From Verrucomicrobiota bacterium (lineage in GTDB: Bacteria; Verrucomicrobiota; Kiritimatiellia; JAHIZV01): a stretch of DNA of 45,135 nt. The position numbers were made by a program, and so were the translations under genes. Where the stretch lies: assembly GCA_018814445.1 (NCBI GenBank), contig JAHIZV010000082.1, forward strand, positions 1-45,135, read 5' to 3'. The notes beneath the pieces are model-generated. The model made no database searches. It saw only the letters and a program-made list of their open reading frames with translations, and was not told where the DNA came from. Below, piece by piece: positions 7,854 through 16,791 of the stretch (the first letter of the stretch is position 1; each line of letters begins with the position of its first letter).

Positions 7854-8783
7854 ATGAAGCATTTGATTACATTGGCGGATTGGACGTCTGAAGACGTCGA
7901 AAGTGTTCTTGAGCTTGCGGCGAAGGTTAAAGCCAAGCCTGGAAAATATGCCGGCATGATGGCGGGCAAGACTCTCCTTATGGTCTTTGAGAAGCCGAGT
8001 TTGAGAACCCGGGTGTCCTTTGAGACCGGGATGACGCAATTGGGTGGTCACGCAATCTACTATGACATGAGCACATCGCCTCTGGGTGCGGGCAAAGAGA
8101 CGATCGAAGATACGGTTCAGACCGTAAGCCGGTATGTGGACGTCATCATGGCCAGGCTTTTTGAGCATGACGCCGCCGAGAGGATGGCCGCCAGCAGCAG
8201 CGTCCCCGTGATCAATGCCCTCACGAACTACTCTCATCCGTGTCAGATTCTCGCCGACCTGCAGACCATCAAGGAGATGAAGGGAAGGCTCGCAGGTCTC
8301 AAATTGGCCTATCTGGGTGACGCGAACAACAACGTGACCCATTCCCTGATGTTCGGGTGTGCCCTGACCGGCATGAACATCTCCATAGGATGCCCGGTCG
8401 GAGCGGATTACAGTCCGGCGCAGAAGGTGATCGAAACGGCCATGAGTCTTGCGATCAAGGATGCCGAGGTCGAAGTAACCCACGATGCCAGGCAGGCCGC
8501 CAGGGACGCTGACATTGTCTATACCGATTCATGGATGAGCTACCATATTGCAGCGGACAAGCTTGAGGAACGGGTCAGGGTTTTCACTCCGTATCAAGTG
8601 AACGCCGATCTCATGGGCTTGGCGGCTCCGGATGCGATCTTCATGAACTGCCTGCCTGCCGTTCGCGGATATGAACAGACTGCGGACGTCATCGACGGCC
8701 CCCAGTCCGTTGTCTTCGACGAAGCCGAGAACCGCCTTCATGTGCAGAAGGCCGTGATGTTGAGACTTCTCGACTTGGCGTGA
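7854..8783 (+). CDS. argF: Ornithine carbamoyltransferase-like enzyme with altered motifs
   Basis: Predicted 309 aa. It would transfer a carbamoyl group from carbamoyl phosphate to the side-chain amine of ornithine. The carbamoyl-phosphate loop reads EKPSLRTRVSFE, and HPCQILADL and GDANNNVTHSL are present. Two signature sites deviate. The usual HCLPA motif is MNCLPAVRGYE (His to Asn). The SMG ornithine loop (D-x-W-x-SMG) is DSWMSYHI. These may mark a sister clade rather than loss of function, since the fold motifs and the C-terminal DEAENRLHVQKA are well kept. It lies 21 bp after pyrB and could share carbamoyl phosphate supply. Substrate other than ornithine is possible. Confidence 0.8.
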   Translation: MKHLITLADWTSEDVESVLELAAKVKAKPGKYAGMMAGKTLLMVFEKPSLRTRVSFETGMTQLGGHAIYYDMSTSPLGAGKETIEDTVQTVSRYVDVIMARLFEHDAAERMAASSSVPVINALTNYSHPCQILADLQTIKEMKGRLAGLKLAYLGDANNNVTHSLMFGCALTGMNISIGCPVGADYSPAQKVIETAMSLAIKDAEVEVTHDARQAARDADIVYTDSWMSYHIAADKLEERVRVFTPYQVNADLMGLAAPDAIFMNCLPAVRGYEQTADVIDGPQSVVFDEAENRLHVQKAVMLRLLDLA

Positions 8784-8803
8784 TCTGCGAGTTTGTCGGG
8801 GAA

Positions 8804-8830
8804 GGGACGTAAAGGACCCAAGGGACCTAA
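8804..8830. repeat. 9-bp tandem repeat before the GT9 gene
   Basis: Three 9-bp units, gggacgtaa, aggacccaa and gggacctaa, end two bases before the GT9 start codon. The AGGGAC stretch may double as a weak ribosome-binding site. An inverted copy lies inside the gene at 9049-9075. Confidence 0.7.
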
Positions 8831-8831
8831 G

Positions 8832-9860
8832 ATGGACAAAGTTCAGGCAGGCGAAGCGAGGAGCCCGAGGATTCTCCTTGTGAAGCTCAGTTCCCTGGGC
8901 GATCTCTTCCATGCTCTCCCCCTGGTGCGCGTTCTCAAGCGGGAATTGGGCGCTCGTATCGACTGGGTCACGCAAGCTCCGTATGCCGATCTTGTCCGGT
9001 GTTTCGACGATGTCGACGATGTGATTGTCTTTCCCCGGAAATCTTTCCTTAGGTCGCTTAGGTCCTTCAGGTCCCGATTGAGACAGGAGGAATACGACCT
9101 GGTCCTGGATCTCCAGGGCTTGCTGAAAAGCGCGTTTGTTGCCGGCCTCGCAAGAAGCCGCCGCAAGTTAGGTCCGTCCTACTGCCGAGAGGGGTCTCAC
9201 ATCTTCTACGGAGAGATCGCCGGCGAACTTAACAAGGAACGGCATGCCGTCGAAGAGGGTCTTGATTTTGCCCGGCATCTGGACCTGTCGGTCGGAGAAC
9301 CGGAGTTCCCGATGTCTTTTCCTTCGCTCAATCTCAGCGAAGGCCGTCCTCGCATTGCCCTCATTCCCTGCTCCCGATGGGAAACGAAGAACTGGCCTGT
9401 TGCTCATTTCGTGGACGCCGGGAAGATGTTGCGGCGCGAATTGGGCGCCACGCTGTTTCTTTTCGGCGCGCCGGAGGACGGGGAAATCTGTCGCCAAATA
9501 GCCGCAGGATGCGGGGATGGGGTAGTGGACCAATGCGGAAAGACCTCTCTGATCGAGATGGGAAGTTGGCTGAGTGAAATGGATCTAGTGATTACCGTTG
9601 ACTCCGGTCCCATGCACATGGCCGCAGCACTGCAGAAGCCGGTGCTCGCTATATTCGGCCCAACTGATCCGGTCAGGACGGGACCTTTCGGCGACCGTTG
9701 TGAAGTACTTTACGTCGACTACCTGTCCTGCCGCCCCTGTTTCTCGCGATCCTGCCTCAGAGACGAGAGAGACGTCGCTTGTCTGAAGATGCTTTCTCCG
9801 GAGCGAGTAGCAGCTACCGCAGCCGGAATGCTGGAGATGCCGCAGACGCCGCCGAGTTGA
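8832..9860 (+). CDS. Glycosyltransferase family 9, heptosyltransferase-like
   Basis: Predicted 342 aa; transfers heptose or a related sugar during lipopolysaccharide core assembly on the cytoplasmic face. N-terminal Rossmann half: ILLVKLSSLGDLFHALPLV (residues about 13-31) and DLVLDLQGLLKSA. C-terminal half: SRWETKNWP, FGAPED and the nucleotide-sugar site DLVITVDSGPMHMAAAL, then IFGPTDP. ATG 8832 is chosen because the upstream TTG-started extension is encoded by a 9-bp repeat. Residues 73-82 (LRSLRSFRSR) are encoded by an inverted copy of that same repeat. They fall in the variable loop before the YDLVLDLQG strand, so they are probably tolerated. A Cys-rich CRPCFSRSC segment near the end is common in this family. 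Confidence 0.85.
   Translation: MDKVQAGEARSPRILLVKLSSLGDLFHALPLVRVLKRELGARIDWVTQAPYADLVRCFDDVDDVIVFPRKSFLRSLRSFRSRLRQEEYDLVLDLQGLLKSAFVAGLARSRRKLGPSYCREGSHIFYGEIAGELNKERHAVEEGLDFARHLDLSVGEPEFPMSFPSLNLSEGRPRIALIPCSRWETKNWPVAHFVDAGKMLRRELGATLFLFGAPEDGEICRQIAAGCGDGVVDQCGKTSLIEMGSWLSEMDLVITVDSGPMHMAAALQKPVLAIFGPTDPVRTGPFGDRCEVLYVDYLSCRPCFSRSCLRDERDVACLKMLSPERVAATAAGMLEMPQTPPS
9049..9075 (-). repeat. In-frame inverted 9-bp repeat inside the GT9 gene
   Basis: Units ttaggtcgc, ttaggtcct and tcaggtccc are the reverse complement of the gggacctaa-type units at 8804-8830. The period is a multiple of 3, so the frame stays open and yields an LRS/LRS/FRS-type peptide. Confidence 0.7.
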
Positions 9861-9898
9861 ATCCCGATGATTGATCTCTGCTGACGACTCACAGCCAT

Positions 9899-9938
9899 TT
9901 GACTTTCGACGCGATCCGCGTATCATACAAACGTATGA
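9899..9938 (+). promoter_or_regulatory. Promoter and probable autoregulatory operator of the efflux operon
   Basis: TTGACT (9899-9904), a 16-nt spacer and TATCAT (9921-9926) make a good sigma-70 promoter. The predicted transcription start is at about 9933-9935, the ATG itself. The palindrome tcatac-aaac-gtatga (9923-9938) covers the -10 box, transcription start and start codon, an ideal place for TetR self-repression. Confidence 0.6.
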
Positions 9939-10546
9939 ATGAGGCGCCTCAAAAGGAAACCACGCGGGAAAAGCTGATAGCAGCAGCATCGAGGCTATTT
10001 GCCGAGCGCGGTTTCGACGGGGTTTCCGTCCGGGAGATTGTTGCGGCAGCGCAGGCCAATCTCGGAGCGATCACCTATCATTTTGGCGGGAAAGAGGAGC
10101 TGTTTGCCGCCGTTATTGAGACCAGGATTGAACCGCTCATGGCGATTGCGAAGGACGTGATGGGTTCCAGCGCATCACCCAAACAGAAACTGGCGGAAGC
10201 ATTGCATCGCTCGGCACAGTATATTCTACATGAGGATCCGACATTGAAGGTCTTCTTTGCGGAGGCCATGCAGGGGGGATCGAGACTGCCTGAAGCGGCA
10301 GTCAAATCTCTTGATGTGCGCAACAAGATGGTCCAAAGGTTGATTGAAGAAGGAATTGAGCGAGGAGACTTCCGCAACTGCGATGCGGAACTGGTCTCGT
10401 GGTTCTTCTTCGGGTCGATCATGTCTTTTGTCCTTCACCGTCCTTTACTCCATCCTGAATTCAGGCGGCAAGCATATCCTGAGGACTTTGTTAGGAAGAT
10501 AGTGGATGAATCATTGGAGATTTTCTTCAAAGGAATTGAAGCATGA
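9935..10546 (+). CDS. TetR/AcrR-family repressor of the efflux operon
   Basis: Predicted 203 aa. The N-terminal helix-turn-helix spans about residues 8-54: TREKLIAAASRLFAERGF, then VSVREIVAAAQANLGAITYHFGGKEEL. The YHFGGKEEL end of the DNA-binding domain is diagnostic. The C-terminal half is a helical ligand/dimer domain resembling the TetR_C group with a bulky FFFGSIMSF helix. ATG 9935 is chosen over the upstream TTG because that TTG is the -35 box. No Shine-Dalgarno sequence precedes it. The gene overlaps the outer-membrane factor gene by 4 bp, so regulator and pump genes are one transcript and the repressor probably controls itself and the pump. Confidence 0.88.
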   Translation: MNEAPQKETTREKLIAAASRLFAERGFDGVSVREIVAAAQANLGAITYHFGGKEELFAAVIETRIEPLMAIAKDVMGSSASPKQKLAEALHRSAQYILHEDPTLKVFFAEAMQGGSRLPEAAVKSLDVRNKMVQRLIEEGIERGDFRNCDAELVSWFFFGSIMSFVLHRPLLHPEFRRQAYPEDFVRKIVDESLEIFFKGIEA

Positions 10547-12066
10547 GGGCATTGATGCATAAGCGAATCATGGTCTATCTGGTATGGAGCCTTCTTCTGA
10601 CTTGTTCCCGGGGGGAGGAGGCTGACCAGACGTACGATCTGGACCGCTGTCTACGAGAGGCGCTGACGAGAAACCCGTCCCTTCAGAAACAGATGCTGAA
10701 CATTTCCAGGGCGGAAGAGGATGTGACAAGCGCAGGCGCAGTCTACGACACAACGGTGTCGCTGTCCGGAGGTTACGAGGATACGGAACTCAGCAGTTCT
10801 CTCTTCTCCCGCAATGGAAATACGGAAACGTGGGATGTGCGGGGTGGTGTGATCAGATCCTTCTCTTCGGGGACGCGGATAGGCCTGGAGGCTTCAACGC
10901 AGGGGTTCGATTTCATGCCCACGTCCAGCGAAGCTGCGAGTCCTTTTGCCGGGGAGTTTTTCAACACCGCGGTGATTCTGAGTCTCACACAGCCGATTCT
11001 GAAGAATGCCGGAGGAAGTCTGGACAGCATGCGGATTCATGCGGCGGAACTCGGAGTTGATCTGGCGAGGCTCGATTACTTGAGATACCGTGATCAGATG
11101 GCCTTTCAGGTACATGCCGCGTACTGGGACAAGTTCGCGGCAGACAAACTTCATGCGGCCAATCAGGCTTCCGTTGACCGGGCCGCATCTCTTCTGGAGA
11201 TAAACAGAAAGAAGTCCAGTGACGGTCTGCTTGACGAAACGGATATCCTTGCCGCGGAAGCGGTTCTCGCAACGCGCGAAGTCGATGTTCTGACGAGGAA
11301 GAACAGGATTGAAGAAGCAGGCGACGTTCTCAAGCAACTGATGTTCTTGCATCCTGAAGAATGGGATCTTGTTGCTTTCATCTTCCCCGACAGACTTGAT
11401 GTCGAAAATGAACCGGAGGCATCTCTTCCGGAAACGCTGGATAAAGCTCTCTCGCACAGGCCCGACTTGCTGGCGATCTACCAGGCCGAACAGCGCGCGC
11501 TCGAAGTCGTTGAAATAAAGAAACAGGGCGTACGGCCCGACCTGTCGGTCAGCGGCGCGCTGATGCAGGGAAACGACGCCGACACATCATGGTCCGATTC
11601 GGTCTCGCTGGACAAGTCGGGGTGGTCAGTCCGCGTCGCGCTCGAAGTGCCGATCTTCCGTGATCGGGAGAAGGCGGAACTCCGACAGGCCGAACTTGAA
11701 TTAGAGCAGATACAAGAGGGCATCGCGGATATCGAACTCCTTATCGAGCGTCAATGCCGTTCCGCGGTTCGCAACCTCGACACTGCGTGGAAAACGGTCG
11801 CGGCGACGAAGAAAGCGTTAGACCTGCAAACGAAGAAACTCAGTCTGGAGGAGGAGAAGCTGAGGCAGGGCCGCTCGAACACCAGGATTATCATGGACTA
11901 CCAGGACGATCTGGAGTTTGCGGAGAACAGCTATCTCATTGCGCTCAGCCGATACAGAATTGCGGCGGCTGAACTTGCGCTCGTCCGGGGCGATATCGTC
12001 GATCCGCTGCTGGCGCCGCTCCCCGACGAGCACGGCGTATCCGGGGTGGGGGAGGACGCGCGATGA
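10543..12066 (+). CDS. TolC-like outer-membrane efflux protein
   Basis: Predicted 507 aa (503 if the ATG at 10555 is used). A signal peptide is visible as IMVYLVWSLLLTCS; the Cys could be a lipobox, but the -3 to -1 context (LLT) is poor. Two OEP repeats follow: YDLDRCLREALTRNPSLQ near residue 30 begins the first, and LPETLDKALSHRPDLLAIYQAEQ the second at about 295. Long coiled-coil helices and paired beta segments (SLSGGYED; LSVSGALMQG) fit the TolC fold. It would form the trans-envelope channel for the downstream RND pump. It overlaps TetR by 4 bp and the RND gene by 4 bp, giving translational coupling. Confidence 0.88.
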   Translation: MRALMHKRIMVYLVWSLLLTCSRGEEADQTYDLDRCLREALTRNPSLQKQMLNISRAEEDVTSAGAVYDTTVSLSGGYEDTELSSSLFSRNGNTETWDVRGGVIRSFSSGTRIGLEASTQGFDFMPTSSEAASPFAGEFFNTAVILSLTQPILKNAGGSLDSMRIHAAELGVDLARLDYLRYRDQMAFQVHAAYWDKFAADKLHAANQASVDRAASLLEINRKKSSDGLLDETDILAAEAVLATREVDVLTRKNRIEEAGDVLKQLMFLHPEEWDLVAFIFPDRLDVENEPEASLPETLDKALSHRPDLLAIYQAEQRALEVVEIKKQGVRPDLSVSGALMQGNDADTSWSDSVSLDKSGWSVRVALEVPIFRDREKAELRQAELELEQIQEGIADIELLIERQCRSAVRNLDTAWKTVAATKKALDLQTKKLSLEEEKLRQGRSNTRIIMDYQDDLEFAENSYLIALSRYRIAAAELALVRGDIVDPLLAPLPDEHGVSGVGEDAR

Positions 12067-15000
12067 ATATTGCTGAATTCTCCGTCAAGAATTCGATTCT
12101 CAGCAATATGCTGACGGTCGTGGTGCTGGTCGTTGGTTTGATCATGACCGTCAGAATGCAGAGGGAAGTATTCCCGGTCGTCGATCTTGACCTTGTCGTT
12201 ATCTCTACGCGTTATCAGAACGCCTCGCCGGAAGAAGTCGAGGATCTGATCACCGTGCCGCTGGAGGACGAAATCCGCGATGTGGATGGCATCGACGAGT
12301 ATACGTCCACGTCTGTCGAGGGCATTTCAGTTATCGTTGTGCAGGTCGATCCGAACGCGAAGTACAAGGAGCGTGTCTTTGCCGATATCCAGAGAAAGAT
12401 CGAGCAGATCACCGACCTGCCGGAAGAGGCGGATACCCCGGAAGTCGAAGTCCTGGTCATTGATAGGCCTGTGATCCGTGTGGCTCTTTCCGGGACGGCC
12501 GAGGAAGGCGTGGTTCGTGACTATGGCGAGCATCTCGAACTGATATTGGAGGACATCCCGGGCGTCAGCAAAGTCGAGAAAGATGGATGGCGTGACGAAG
12601 AGTTCTGGGTGGAAACTGATCCTTCCGCGCTGGAGGCTCAGGAACTGTCTTTGACCGAGGTGATTCGGAGCCTCGCCCAGCGAAACATCAACCGGCCCGG
12701 CGGAAAGGTCACCGTTGGTACCGAAGAGATACTGCTGCGGACGATCGGCCAGTTTTACACGGCCGACGAAATTGCAGATGTGATTGTCCGCTCCAACAGC
12801 GATGGCAACCATGTGCGGGTCAAGGATGTCGCATCAGTTATCCGGACCTACGAAGACGACGCGGCGTTCACGCGCGTCAATGGACACCGCGCGCATATCC
12901 TCGTTGTCGAGAAGAAGGAAAGCGGAGACACGGTATCGATTGCCAATAAGGTTAAGGAAGTCATTGCGGGGGAGGAGCTTACAAAACCAGCCGGCGTGGA
13001 AAGCGCGTTGATCGACGACACGTCCTACTACGTGAAGCGGCGCTTGAGAGTGTTGAGCAGTAATGGCCTGATCGGCATGGTCCTGGTCACGGCCAGCCTG
13101 TTCGTATTCATGAATTTCCGTGTGGCTCTTGTGACCGCTATCGGCATCCCGTTCTCATTTCTCGCGACGCTCATGATCATGTCGTTTTTCGGGGTGACGA
13201 TTAACCTTATGACGATGTTCGGACTCATCATCGTTCTGGGTATGGTGGTCGACGACGCCATCATCGTCGGTGAGAATATCTTCCGGCACATGGAGGAGGG
13301 AATGGAGCCCGGGAAGGCGGCTGTTCAGGGCACATCAGAGGTGCTGACTGCCGTCACTTCGACCGTCCTCACTACGGTTGCCGCTTTCCTTCCTTTGATG
13401 TTTGTGCCCGATATCATCGGCAAGTTCCTGAAATGGATACCTATCGTTGTCATGATCGCTCTGCTCAGTTCTCTGTTCGAGGCACTCGTTATTCTTCCCT
13501 GCCATGTTTCGGACTTTGTCCGTCCGCTCAAGCGTTCGCGCGCACGTGTTGACGATAAACAGGCCGGCCATCCGATCATGGACGCTTTGACCGGCCGGTA
13601 CACCACCTTAATCCAGATGGTTCTGCACCACCGCTATATCTTCATGAGCGTGTCGATTCTTGTATTCGTGGGATCAGTCCTTTTTGCCGTCGCCCAGCAG
13701 AAGATCGACATGTTCCCCGCTGACTTGATCGACATCTTTCATCTGCGTGTGAAAACGGCCGAGGGCACGTCCCTGGATCAAACGGCGGCTGTGATGGGAG
13801 AGATAGAAAAGCAGATAGACAGGATCCCCGACGACGAGTTGGACGCGGTAGCGACCTATGTGGGCAAGCACATTGACGCGTACGGCCGTCTCGCGTCCGG
13901 GTCGAATTTCGGGCAGACCACGGTGTATCTGACGCCTCAGAATAAGCGCGAGCGACGGACTCAGGACATTCTCAACGAGATCCGAGGATGGTGTGAGAAG
14001 ATCGATGGTATTGAACACCTTGACTGCGACATGGAGAAGCCGGGCCCGCCGGTGGGGAAAGCCGTTGAGGTGAAGGTTCGTGGCCGGGAATTTGATGTGC
14101 TGGATACGATCGCGCAGGAGATCGAGGCGTTCCTTGCAACGCAACCCGGAGTGCGGGACGTGCAGGACGACTATGAGACCGGGAAGAACGAAACGCATGT
14201 GATCGTCGATGAGCAGGAAGCCGCAAGGCTTGGACTGAGCGTTGCCGACGTGGCGCAAACGGTGTATGCGGCCTTCCAGGGGGCCGCGTCCACAATCGTC
14301 CGCGAAGGCAAAGACGAAATAGACGTCGTCGTCAAAATGAGGGAGCCGTATCGGGATGATCCCGGATTCCTGAATCGACTGACCATATTGAACAAGCAGG
14401 GCCGGCTTATTCAACTTGGTCGTGTCGCACATTTCATCGAGGACCGCGGTCTACCGACGGTCTTTCACTACGATGGCGACAGGGTCGTGACGGTTTCAGC
14501 TTCGATCGATGCCGATGTGACAAGTTCCGCGGCCGTGAATGTCGCCATGGAGCGGGCCTTCCGGGATGTTCCCGAGCGCTATCCGGGCTACAGACTCATT
14601 CGCGGCGGTGAGTGGGAGGAATCCCGTACACTGCTGATCAATCTGTCACTGGCTTTCATGGTTGCGATGCTGCTGATCTACACGATTCTTGCCATGCAGT
14701 TTCAGTCATTCCTGCAGCCGTTCGTTGTCATGGCCGCGATCCCGTTCGGAATTATTGGTGTCATCCTCGCTCTATACGTTCATCAGAAGCCGATCAGTAT
14801 GATGGCCCTGATGGGCATGGTCGGCCTGAGCGGTGTCGTGGTGAACGACGCAATCGTACTGGTGACCTTCATCAATACAAAGCGTCGCGAAGGGGGCATT
14901 GGCACGTTCGAAGCCATCGTGCAGTCGGGCAGGAAGCGATTGCGGCCGATTCTTCTGACATCCTTGACCACTGTGGCCGGGCTGCTGCCGGTCATATACG

Positions 15001-15182
15001 GTTGGGGAGGTTACGAACCGTTCATTGCACCTGCGGCGATCACTCTCGCCTATGGGCTGATCTTTGCCACGGTGCTGACCCTTCTCGTTGTTCCGTGCAT
15101 CTACCACATTGCCTTTGACGTCAAAGCGGCCGTCGGCAGGCTGAGTCGGCGACAATCTGCTGCATCCGACGGATCAGACTAA
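12063..15182 (+). CDS. RND-family efflux permease (AcrB/HAE-1-like)
   Basis: Predicted 1039 aa, the standard RND length. The start is NIAEFSVKNSILSNMLTVVVLVVG (TM1). TM4 carries the proton-relay pair in GLIIVLGMVVDDAIIVGENIFRH. The second half repeats the pattern with GMVGLSGVVVNDAIVLVTF and the closing GYEPFIAPAAITLAYGLIFATVLTLLVVPCIY. Two large periplasmic loops lie between TM1-2 and TM7-8. It pumps hydrophobic compounds out using the proton gradient; substrates cannot be read from sequence. A periplasmic membrane-fusion protein gene, normally beside it, is not present in the operon or anywhere in this window. Confidence 0.92.
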   Translation: MNIAEFSVKNSILSNMLTVVVLVVGLIMTVRMQREVFPVVDLDLVVISTRYQNASPEEVEDLITVPLEDEIRDVDGIDEYTSTSVEGISVIVVQVDPNAKYKERVFADIQRKIEQITDLPEEADTPEVEVLVIDRPVIRVALSGTAEEGVVRDYGEHLELILEDIPGVSKVEKDGWRDEEFWVETDPSALEAQELSLTEVIRSLAQRNINRPGGKVTVGTEEILLRTIGQFYTADEIADVIVRSNSDGNHVRVKDVASVIRTYEDDAAFTRVNGHRAHILVVEKKESGDTVSIANKVKEVIAGEELTKPAGVESALIDDTSYYVKRRLRVLSSNGLIGMVLVTASLFVFMNFRVALVTAIGIPFSFLATLMIMSFFGVTINLMTMFGLIIVLGMVVDDAIIVGENIFRHMEEGMEPGKAAVQGTSEVLTAVTSTVLTTVAAFLPLMFVPDIIGKFLKWIPIVVMIALLSSLFEALVILPCHVSDFVRPLKRSRARVDDKQAGHPIMDALTGRYTTLIQMVLHHRYIFMSVSILVFVGSVLFAVAQQKIDMFPADLIDIFHLRVKTAEGTSLDQTAAVMGEIEKQIDRIPDDELDAVATYVGKHIDAYGRLASGSNFGQTTVYLTPQNKRERRTQDILNEIRGWCEKIDGIEHLDCDMEKPGPPVGKAVEVKVRGREFDVLDTIAQEIEAFLATQPGVRDVQDDYETGKNETHVIVDEQEAARLGLSVADVAQTVYAAFQGAASTIVREGKDEIDVVVKMREPYRDDPGFLNRLTILNKQGRLIQLGRVAHFIEDRGLPTVFHYDGDRVVTVSASIDADVTSSAAVNVAMERAFRDVPERYPGYRLIRGGEWEESRTLLINLSLAFMVAMLLIYTILAMQFQSFLQPFVVMAAIPFGIIGVILALYVHQKPISMMALMGMVGLSGVVVNDAIVLVTFINTKRREGGIGTFEAIVQSGRKRLRPILLTSLTTVAGLLPVIYGWGGYEPFIAPAAITLAYGLIFATVLTLLVVPCIYHIAFDVKAAVGRLSRRQSAASDGSD

Positions 15183-15228
15183 TCTGGCTTGCGCCGAAGG
15201 CCCTCTGTCCCCACACTGTCGCACCTGA

Positions 15229-16395
<1,167 letters not shown>

Positions 16396-16399
16396 GACT

Positions 16400-16747
16400 A
16401 TGACAGGCAGTTTTCTAACATTGGCGATGGCGGGGCAGCAGGGACAGGGAGCACAGCAGATGTCGCCCGTCGGCATGATCGGCTGGTTCGTCATCATGAT
16501 CGCCATCTTCTACTTCATTCTCATCCGTCCTCAGCAGAGGCGCGAGAAAGAACGCAAAGCGCTCATCTCCGCCATCAAAACCGGCGACAGGGTTCTGTTC
16601 GCCGGCGGCATTATCGGCACAGTTGCAAACTGCAAAGACAAGACGCTTGTCATCAAAATCGCCGACAATGTGAAAATTGAGGTCAGCCGGGGGGCTGTTT
16701 CGCAGGTGCTTGCCAAAGGCGAAGAACCGGAAGACACAGCGGCGTAA
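16400..16747 (+). CDS. yajC: Preprotein translocase accessory subunit YajC
   Basis: Predicted 115 aa. One membrane helix (about residues 25-43, MIGWFVIMIAIFYFILI) is followed by the family signature RPQQRREKERKALISAIKTGDRVLFAGGIIGTV. It associates with SecDF at the Sec translocon. ATG 16400 lies 4 bp after the tgt stop, and AAGGAG at the end of tgt provides the ribosome-binding site. The N-terminal Gln/Ala-rich stretch before the helix is typical. Confidence 0.92.
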   Translation: MTGSFLTLAMAGQQGQGAQQMSPVGMIGWFVIMIAIFYFILIRPQQRREKERKALISAIKTGDRVLFAGGIIGTVANCKDKTLVIKIADNVKIEVSRGAVSQVLAKGEEPEDTAA

Positions 16748-16791
16748 CTTTTTCTATCAGGAATCAAACAGATAATACGGAGTAAGTGAAC

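Noticed and set aside
13674-14432. 252-aa minus-strand open frame
   Set aside because: Antisense shadow of the RND permease without any family motif.
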